From positions 1 to 38,640 of the IMG/VR virus record IMGVR_UViG_3300044825_003787: DNA of 38,640 nucleotides, one strand, 5' to 3'. This stretch comes from a virus. The translations under genes were made by a program, and so were the position numbers. Below, piece after piece: positions 31,238 through 38,640 of this stretch; within the stretch, counting starts at the first letter, position 1; each line of letters opens with the position of its first letter. The notes beneath the pieces are model-generated. The model worked only from the letters and a program-made list of their open reading frames with translations, did not search any database and had not been told where the DNA came from.

Positions 31238-33790
31238 ATGGATGTGCCGTCATGGGTAACTCTATCAAATTTAGGTAATTTCAGTCAAGATTACAGCTTT
31301 GATTTAAACCCTATATATTTGTATTTTTCGGCAGGTACCGGCAGTGTAGTTACATTAATTAATGGCTCTATACCTGCCGGTTTGGAATGGAACGTCCAGA
31401 CACAATCAGTTAAAATAACTGGAGTTGCCAGACCATCTGTATCTGATATAAATTCAAGATTTACCTTTAGAATTCGTCAAACTAATGGTAACATATCAGA
31501 CAGAACTTTTTTCTTGAACTTAACAGCGTTGGCTATTGCACCCAGCTGGGAAAATCAACCAGAATTTTTGGGATACCAGGGAAATTTAGTTCCAGAAACA
31601 TATCAGTTACAAGCTGTCGCACCTTCAGGTCAACAAATCACATACTCTTTGGTTTCATTCCCATCAGGTATGAGTGTATCAACTGACAGTGGAATTTTGG
31701 TGTATGATGCAAATGCAGTAACAACAAACTCAACCATTAACTTTAACGTTGCTGCTACTACATCATCTGGTTCAAGTAATAAAACCCTTACACTTGATGT
31801 TGTCATAAGCCCATTAGCACCAAAATGGTATACTACTGCGGGATCTCTAGGTGTTTTTGCAGGGAATGATTTTTTCAATCAGCAACTAATAGCTGAAGAT
31901 GTTACTGGTGCGGCAATCACCTATACTATAACATCATTCACCGCTGGTTTCCCACTTACGTTAGATTCAGATGGTTTATTATACGGCAGATTTCAAAATC
32001 CATTTTCAGAGACTATTTTTACTTTTACAGTTTCTGCCACTAGTATCAATGGATCATCCTCTAGAACGTTCAGTGTTACAACTGTTCCAAACGAACAGAC
32101 AAGTTTGCTGTCATGGATTACTCCAAGTAATTTGGGAATTGTTGATGAAGGTCAATATTATCAATTAAAAATTGAAGCTATAACCAGACGTAATGTACCA
32201 CTAATTTATAATGTTACAGGTGGATTACTGCCACCACATTTTATGATAGATTCAACAACTGGTATTATTCAAGGTTATTGTGAATATCATGCTGTATTGA
32301 AAGAATATAATTTTAATATTACTGCAACTGATGGTTATCAGAGTATAACAAAACAGTTTAGTTTAATTGTGAATAAAGTTTATGGTAATCAATTTTTTGG
32401 TGCATCTATACCATTTACTGGTGCTCTCAGACAATCATCTGTAAATGACGTGTCCAACATAAGAATTCGCCAAGGTGGCACCAACATATTTGCTTCAGTA
32501 AAAGATATTTCAGATCCGGCGGAGTTATCAGTAATAAATGGAATTGTCACTGGATATGAAAATCCAAATCAAATTTTTGCAAATGCAAACCCATGGCTCC
32601 ATACATTAACGACACAATTAGGGGCAGTTAGTTACTCTGGAAATGTAACATTAACAGAAAATGTTCTTTATAGAAATATTGTGGATTCACAAGCTAATTC
32701 TAATGCAGTTGTTTTTAGTTCTGCAGTTTTTAATACTAATGTTGCAAGCAATGGTCTCGTATTTCCAATCTCAATTAATAACATCAGACAATCTTTAAAG
32801 CTGGGACATAATTTTGTTACGGGTGGGAGTGGAAGTGGTGCGAATTTATACGCAAACATCAACTGGGACACTGGAAATATTACAAATGTAACGGTTATTT
32901 CTTCAGGCTTGGGATATATTACCCCACCTTCAGTTACAATAACTGGTTCTGGTTCCGGTGCAAATATAAGGGCAATACTTGGTACAGACGCAGTTACAAT
33001 ATCAAGCCCTGGTCAAGGATGGGCAGTAAATGATATCATTACGATTCCAGGTATATATCAAGATCCTGCATTATTAAAAGTTGAATCTGTTGGCACTTCT
33101 GGTGGACTTGCATCTGTTAGTATTATACAAAAAGGCGATTATACGCAAGTCGCGGCTATACCCAGTTTATATGTTCAAAAACAAAATGCATATGCTTATG
33201 TTAGTCCTACATGGGGGGTGATTGGTACGGAAATTATCAATGGTGGGCAGGGATACCAGTGCGGTGCAAACTTATCAACTGCAGGTACTGAAATATTACC
33301 AGCATGGCAGAGTACTTATTTCCCAATCACTATACTAGGAAAAATTGAGACATGGGCGGCAAATAACGCAGCAAATATTCTCAACACTGAGGAAAACTCA
33401 CTGTATGGTACGTTATGGACTCCTAATTATATAGTATTTAATTGGCAAGGGTTAAAGTGGCTTGGACAAACAACGTTTGAAGAAAATTTCACAACTTTTG
33501 ATGATGATACGACTCGTTTTCACGAAGTAGAAGATGCTAAGATCACCGTTTTTGATGAAGATTTAACTATTTTTAATGAGGGCTTGACTAAGTTTGATGC
33601 TGGTAATCCAATTGCATATGATCTTCAACAGGTATGGGGTTCTACATTGATTGATGCAGGCACCACTGTTTTTGATTTGTATAGTACAATATTTGATGCA
33701 TTGCCTCCTCGACGTAAGAGTAATACGTTGTTACAAAAATGGATAAAAGTTAATAATCGCGTTTACAGTGGTAATAACTTTGTTGTATGA
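31238..33790 (+). CDS. large Ig-like-repeat virion protein
   Basis: 850 residues. Start MDVPSWVTLSNLGNFSQDY, then four cadherin/Ig-like modules of about 90 residues, each with a W-x-(T/N)-x-(S/P)-x-LG-type opening and closing strands typical of the putative Ig domain common in baseplate or tail proteins of marine phages. Later residues hold two GSGSGAN motifs and YITPPSVTITGSG. The C-terminal region repeats a TxFDxDxTxF pattern (TTFDDDTTRF, TVFDEDLTIF, TKFDAG). Likely a tail or baseplate adhesin. It is expressed from an ATAAATA box and leads into the tail fibre gene. Confidence 0.8.
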   Translation: MDVPSWVTLSNLGNFSQDYSFDLNPIYLYFSAGTGSVVTLINGSIPAGLEWNVQTQSVKITGVARPSVSDINSRFTFRIRQTNGNISDRTFFLNLTALAIAPSWENQPEFLGYQGNLVPETYQLQAVAPSGQQITYSLVSFPSGMSVSTDSGILVYDANAVTTNSTINFNVAATTSSGSSNKTLTLDVVISPLAPKWYTTAGSLGVFAGNDFFNQQLIAEDVTGAAITYTITSFTAGFPLTLDSDGLLYGRFQNPFSETIFTFTVSATSINGSSSRTFSVTTVPNEQTSLLSWITPSNLGIVDEGQYYQLKIEAITRRNVPLIYNVTGGLLPPHFMIDSTTGIIQGYCEYHAVLKEYNFNITATDGYQSITKQFSLIVNKVYGNQFFGASIPFTGALRQSSVNDVSNIRIRQGGTNIFASVKDISDPAELSVINGIVTGYENPNQIFANANPWLHTLTTQLGAVSYSGNVTLTENVLYRNIVDSQANSNAVVFSSAVFNTNVASNGLVFPISINNIRQSLKLGHNFVTGGSGSGANLYANINWDTGNITNVTVISSGLGYITPPSVTITGSGSGANIRAILGTDAVTISSPGQGWAVNDIITIPGIYQDPALLKVESVGTSGGLASVSIIQKGDYTQVAAIPSLYVQKQNAYAYVSPTWGVIGTEIINGGQGYQCGANLSTAGTEILPAWQSTYFPITILGKIETWAANNAANILNTEENSLYGTLWTPNYIVFNWQGLKWLGQTTFEENFTTFDDDTTRFHEVEDAKITVFDEDLTIFNEGLTKFDAGNPIAYDLQQVWGSTLIDAGTTVFDLYSTIFDALPPRRKSNTLLQKWIKVNNRVYSGNNFVV

Positions 33791-33824
33791 CCTACCTTTA
33801 TGAAACCAAGTAGATCATCCAGCA

Positions 33825-33833
33825 GATAAATAT
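33825..33833 (+). promoter_or_regulatory. ATAAATA late-promoter-like box before the tail-fibre gene
   Basis: GATAAATAT starts exactly 32 bases before ATG 33857, the same as at 30250 and 31206. Confidence 0.5.
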
Positions 33834-33856
33834 CTTATATTTTTTTGGAATCTTAC

Positions 33857-35782
<1,926 letters not shown>

Positions 35783-35784
35783 GC

Positions 35785-35813
35785 TTGACAATTTTTTGAA
35801 TACAAGGTATAAA
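35785..35813 (+). promoter_or_regulatory. consensus sigma70-like promoter of the NAD gene pair, upstream part
   Basis: Perfect TTGACA, 17 bases, TATAAA(T). Start would be near 35820, so the hairpin at 35822-35838 lies at the very 5' end of the mRNA. Best promoter match in the window. Confidence 0.75.
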
Positions 35814-35821
35814 TAGGATAG

Positions 35822-35838
35822 ACAAAGATAGACTTTGT
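35822..35838 (+). promoter_or_regulatory. 5' hairpin of the nadM leader (repeat of the nadV hairpin)
   Basis: ACAAAG-ATAGA-CTTTGT, with core CAAAGATAGACTTTG. It lies at the likely mRNA start, 28 bases before the ATG. The 15-base core, including the non-pairing loop ATAGA, is identical upstream of the nadV-type gene (37547-37561). Confidence 0.6.
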
Positions 35839-35866
35839 TTTTAATACGCCGCGATAGGAGTTATCA

Positions 35867-36895
35867 ATGGCAAAAGTTTATGGATTAGCCGTCTTTATCG
35901 GCAGATTTCAACCATTTCATCTTGGACATGAGTCAATTATCAAGCATGGACTTGAAGTTGCTGATTCAGTTCTTGTATTAGTAGGAAGTTCCGACAGTCC
36001 TCGGTGCCATAGAAATCCATTTCTGTTATGGGAACGTAGTTCCATGATACTTGATGTATTTAAGGGAAACGACCGCGTTTATGTTGAGCCACTTTCAGAT
36101 TCTAATTACAACGATAGCCACTGGATTACAGAGGTTCAAGAAATTGTAAGTAGATATCAAGGGGATTTAAATAATAAGCCAGTATGCTTGATTGGACATA
36201 AAAAAGATTCTACCAGTTATTACCTTAAAATGTTCCCACAATGGGAATCTGTTGACTCCCCAAACTACAAAAACATCAACAGCACAGATATTCGTGCTAG
36301 TTATTTTAGTAATATTGGTCATATGTGGATAAACGACGCACAAAGTCTAGTGCCCAAGCAGGTTAAAAATTTCTTAAAAAGATTTATGGATGAGTATTCA
36401 TATAATAAAATCAAAGATGAATATGAATTCATCGTGAAATATAAGTCTGCGTGGGCTAACAGTCCTTATCCGCCTACATTTGTAACAGTTGATGCGGTTG
36501 TTGTGCAGTCAGGCCATATACTCCTTGTCAAAAGGGGGGCTCAGCCTGGGCTTGGGCAGTGGGCGTTACCCGGTGGATTTGTAAATCAAGACGAAAGAAT
36601 TGCCGACGCAGTTATAAGAGAACTACGAGAAGAAACTGGGATTAAAGTTCCAGACCCTGTTCTGCGTGGAAGTATTGTTGCTCGTGAAGTTTTTGATGAT
36701 CCTTACCGCAGTGCTCGTGGTCGAACAATTACGCATGTTAGTTTGATTAAACTTAAGGATGACCTCACATTGCCCCGTGTAAAGGGAGGTGACGATGCTG
36801 CCAAAGCAACCTGGATCCCATTAACTGACTTGTATGCGTCTGATTTCTTTGAAGATCATTTTGCAATTATTCAAAACATGCTGGGAAGGATTTAA
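35867..36895 (+). CDS. nadM: bifunctional NMN adenylyltransferase / Nudix hydrolase
   Basis: 342 residues, with GGAG before the ATG. Residues 1 to about 180 are a nicotinamide mononucleotide adenylyltransferase: FIGRFQPFHLGHESII (HxGH at 18-21) and later NINSTDIRASYF with the second nucleotide-binding R. Residues about 190-342 are a Nudix domain: GGFVNQDERIADAV followed by IRELREETGI, the full G-x5-E-x7-REVxEExG box. The first domain makes NAD+ from NMN and ATP; the Nudix part cleaves a nucleotide diphosphate (ADP-ribose is the usual substrate of such fusions). Known in KVP40-type and other large phages. Works with the nadV-type gene at 37589. Confidence 0.94.
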   Translation: MAKVYGLAVFIGRFQPFHLGHESIIKHGLEVADSVLVLVGSSDSPRCHRNPFLLWERSSMILDVFKGNDRVYVEPLSDSNYNDSHWITEVQEIVSRYQGDLNNKPVCLIGHKKDSTSYYLKMFPQWESVDSPNYKNINSTDIRASYFSNIGHMWINDAQSLVPKQVKNFLKRFMDEYSYNKIKDEYEFIVKYKSAWANSPYPPTFVTVDAVVVQSGHILLVKRGAQPGLGQWALPGGFVNQDERIADAVIRELREETGIKVPDPVLRGSIVAREVFDDPYRSARGRTITHVSLIKLKDDLTLPRVKGGDDAAKATWIPLTDLYASDFFEDHFAIIQNMLGRI

Positions 36896-36897
36896 TT

Positions 36898-37188
36898 ATG
36901 GAAAATAAGTTAAGGGTAACATTTGAGCTTGATGTAACATCTCATGTCTCTGGTTTAGAAGATAATCTTGTACTTGCCGCAGCTAAGCAATATGCGTTTG
37001 ATTTGATCTTTCAAAGTGCACTGCTGGAAAAGCATGAAATGCTAATTAAATCTCAACAGACATATAGTGGTAACAAAGCTCTGGATGATGCAGTAAGACA
37101 TTCTCTTAGAAAAGAGATTGAAGCCATTAAAATGGCTGAAAATTCTGCCAAGTTTGAATTAATTTCAAGTAACGATCAGAATGAGTGA
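36898..37188 (+). CDS. 96-residue protein, unknown
   Basis: Begins 2 bases after the NadM-Nudix stop, so coupled to it. N-terminal beta strand (LRVTFELDVTSHVSG), then long helices (DNLVLAAAKQYAFDLIFQSAL, DAVRHSLRKEIEAIKMAENS). No family recognised. Its place between two NAD genes suggests, but does not prove, a link to NAD metabolism. Confidence 0.6.
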   Translation: MENKLRVTFELDVTSHVSGLEDNLVLAAAKQYAFDLIFQSALLEKHEMLIKSQQTYSGNKALDDAVRHSLRKEIEAIKMAENSAKFELISSNDQNE

Positions 37189-37507
37189 AGCCATGGAAAA
37201 ATATGAATTTTTCACAGATAAAATGATTTATTCCAAAAAATGGAAAACATTTGAAACGGACAATCTATTTAGATGGCTTCATCAACATTTTTCAGAAAAT
37301 ATGTTTGTTTGGGATGCCGATTGCTGTGGTACACAGGAAATCAAAATTGTTGTAAAAGATAAGAATGCAAATGAAAGCTTTTTCCTTGCAGAAAATTCTT
37401 GGTGGATTGATGAGGAATCTAACATTAAAAATGAATTTTTTCTTGAAAGGAAAGAAATCCTACAGTTTCAATATCCAAAAATTAGTAGAGAATGGTTGAT
37501 ACTTTGA
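37181..37507 (+). CDS. 108-residue protein, unknown
   Basis: Overlaps the previous gene by 8 bases. Alternative ATG at 37193. Aromatic and acidic (YEFFTDKMIYSKKWKTFE, FRWLHQHFSENMFVWDADC, ENSWWIDEESN). No motif recognised. Part of the NAD operon by position. Confidence 0.55.
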   Translation: MSEAMEKYEFFTDKMIYSKKWKTFETDNLFRWLHQHFSENMFVWDADCCGTQEIKIVVKDKNANESFFLAENSWWIDEESNIKNEFFLERKEILQFQYPKISREWLIL

Positions 37508-37543
37508 GGCTTACAACACACTAATAACATGATAAACTAACAA

Positions 37544-37564
37544 TAGCAAAGATAGACTTTGCTA
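37544..37564 (+). promoter_or_regulatory. 5' hairpin of the nadV leader (repeat of the nadM hairpin)
   Basis: TAGCAAAG-ATAGA-CTTTGCTA, a perfect 8-bp stem with the same core and loop as 35823-35837. It lies 24 bases before the ATG. A GATAAA box at 37531-37536 sits at nearly the same distance from it as the -10 box does in the nadM leader, but no good -35 is seen. Confidence 0.6.
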
Positions 37565-37588
37565 TATTAAAAACAAAGGAGATTTGTT

Positions 37589-38640
37589 ATGACATATAAT
37601 TTAATTTTAGACGTTGACTCATATAAAGTGAGTCATTTTAATCAATATCCTGCAAATACTTCACATGTATATAGCTACATTGAAAGTCGTGGCGGTAAAT
37701 TTGACCGCACAGTTTTCTTTGGGCTGCAGATTTTCATTAAAAAATATTTAATGAACCCTATCACCCGTGAAATGATTGATGAGGCTGAGGAGTTTTATCA
37801 AGTTCATGGAGAACCTTTTAACCGTCATGGTTGGGAACACATTCTGAAGCATCACAATGGTTTCCTGCCAATTCATATCAAGGCGGTAGCAGAAGGTTCC
37901 ATTATTCCCACACATAATGTGCTGGTCACGGTGGAAAATACTGACCCCAAATGTTTTTGGTTGACCAGCTATGTGGAAACAGCGCTTCTTCGTGCAGTTT
38001 GGTACCCAACTACTGTAGCCACTCTTAGCTGGCATGCCAAACAGGAAATCCTTAGCGCGCTTTATAAGAGCAGCGATGATCCGAAAGGACAAATCGGCTT
38101 TAAGCTGCATGATTTTGGGGCGCGTGGAGTTAGCAGTCTTGAAAGTGCTGGTATTGGAGGTGCAGCCCATCTTGTAAACTTCATGGGATCTGACACTGTG
38201 ACCGGCGTTTGGTATGCAAATAAGTATTATAATGCTAAAATGGCTGGTTTCAGTATTCCTGCTGCTGAACACAGTACCATTACAAGTTGGGGTCGTTCTC
38301 ACGAAGCAGATGCATACGCAAATATGGTCAACAAGTTCGGAAAACCTGGAAGTCTGGTTGCTGTTGTAAGCGATAGTTATGATCTTATGAATGCAGTTAA
38401 TAATATCTGGGGTGATCAATTAAAGCAGACAGTAGTCAACAGTGGTGCAACTGTGGTAGTTCGTCCTGATAGTGGTGACCCAACAAAAATTCCACTTGAT
38501 GTAATTGATGCACTAGGTGAGAAGTTTGGTTTTACCTTAAACTCACATGGATACAAGGTTTTGCATCCAAGTGTTCGGGTGATTCAGGGTGATGGAATAA
38601 ATCTTGAAACTATTAAAACACTTAGTAAAGACCTGCTGTC
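37589..38640 (+). CDS. nadV: nicotinamide phosphoribosyltransferase (runs off the window)
   Basis: The first 350 residues are visible; the C-terminus is beyond the window. AAAGGAG precedes ATG 37589. The enzyme joins nicotinamide and PRPP to make NMN, the substrate of NadM upstream. Family motifs: LDVDSYKVSHFNQYP, YSYIESRGGKFD, HDFGARGVSSLESAGIGG, IPAAEHSTITSWG with the catalytic His, and VVRPDSGDP, the phosphate-binding part. Together with NadM it forms a complete nicotinamide-to-NAD+ route, like that of phage KVP40. Confidence 0.94.
   Translation, partial: MTYNLILDVDSYKVSHFNQYPANTSHVYSYIESRGGKFDRTVFFGLQIFIKKYLMNPITREMIDEAEEFYQVHGEPFNRHGWEHILKHHNGFLPIHIKAVAEGSIIPTHNVLVTVENTDPKCFWLTSYVETALLRAVWYPTTVATLSWHAKQEILSALYKSSDDPKGQIGFKLHDFGARGVSSLESAGIGGAAHLVNFMGSDTVTGVWYANKYYNAKMAGFSIPAAEHSTITSWGRSHEADAYANMVNKFGKPGSLVAVVSDSYDLMNAVNNIWGDQLKQTVVNSGATVVVRPDSGDPTKIPLDVIDALGEKFGFTLNSHGYKVLHPSVRVIQGDGINLETIKTLSKDLL

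Noticed and set aside
37748-38419. 223-residue minus-strand ORF
   Set aside because: Antisense to nadV, whose family motifs are clear.

Overview
The window reads as part of the genome of a large, AT-rich tailed phage, most likely a marine or aquatic myovirus of the broad T4-like kind. Evidence: an ATP-dependent DNA ligase, a holin plus two-gene spanin set, a collagen-like tail fibre with an S74-type self-processing chaperone, large Ig-like virion proteins, an intein inside a virion-type gene, tightly packed genes with 4-14 bp overlaps, and no ribosomal or housekeeping genes. The host cannot be named from sequence. The heme oxygenase/bilin reductase pair points to a marine setting.

Layout. 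1-2677 (minus): two tandem copies of a leucine-rich-like protein, then DNA ligase. 2711-3129: no protein gene, but dense nested inverted repeats, the best candidate here for an undescribed structured RNA. 3293-4496 (minus): heme oxygenase and a PcyA-like ferredoxin-dependent bilin reductase, overlapping, behind a good sigma70-type promoter. 4534-10482 (minus): a surface-glycan block with a RyR-domain protein, a GT9 domain split over two overlapping ORFs, a GT2, and a 1314-residue protein with four GT2 modules and two methyltransferases. 10599-12719 (plus, from a divergent promoter): cytidylyltransferase-like enzyme, sugar-nucleotide reductase-like enzyme and a secreted DNA/RNA nuclease. 12927-14053: spanins and holin. 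14203-16236: a complete RpoD-like sigma factor, then superoxide dismutase on the other strand, sharing one terminator. 16378-18627: small unknown genes, an octapeptide-repeat fibre-like protein and a zinc peptidase. 18674-23324 (plus): HTH protein, unknown, peroxiredoxin, then a second methyltransferase/glycosyltransferase group. 23321-30251: virion-type and unknown proteins, one with an intein. 30282-31169: Dps-like ferritin and S-adenosylmethionine decarboxylase. 31238-35782: Ig-like virion protein and tail fibre. 35785-38640: NAD salvage genes (NMN adenylyltransferase-Nudix and nicotinamide phosphoribosyltransferase) around two small unknowns.

How the genes may work together (inference): NadV plus NadM would rebuild NAD+ from nicotinamide, fuelling replication or countering NAD-depleting defences. 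SOD, peroxiredoxin and Dps form a superoxide-peroxide-iron chain, and Dps could store iron released by heme oxygenase. The glycan genes could decorate the virion or change the host surface. The phage sigma factor plus two promoter types (TTGACA/TATAAT-like, and ATAAATA boxes a fixed 32 nt before three genes) suggest staged transcription.

Most worth following up: the structured region at 2711-3129; the near-identical hairpin upstream of both NAD genes; the octapeptide-repeat protein; the split GT9 with an A6-TGA junction; and the fixed-spacing ATAAATA boxes.
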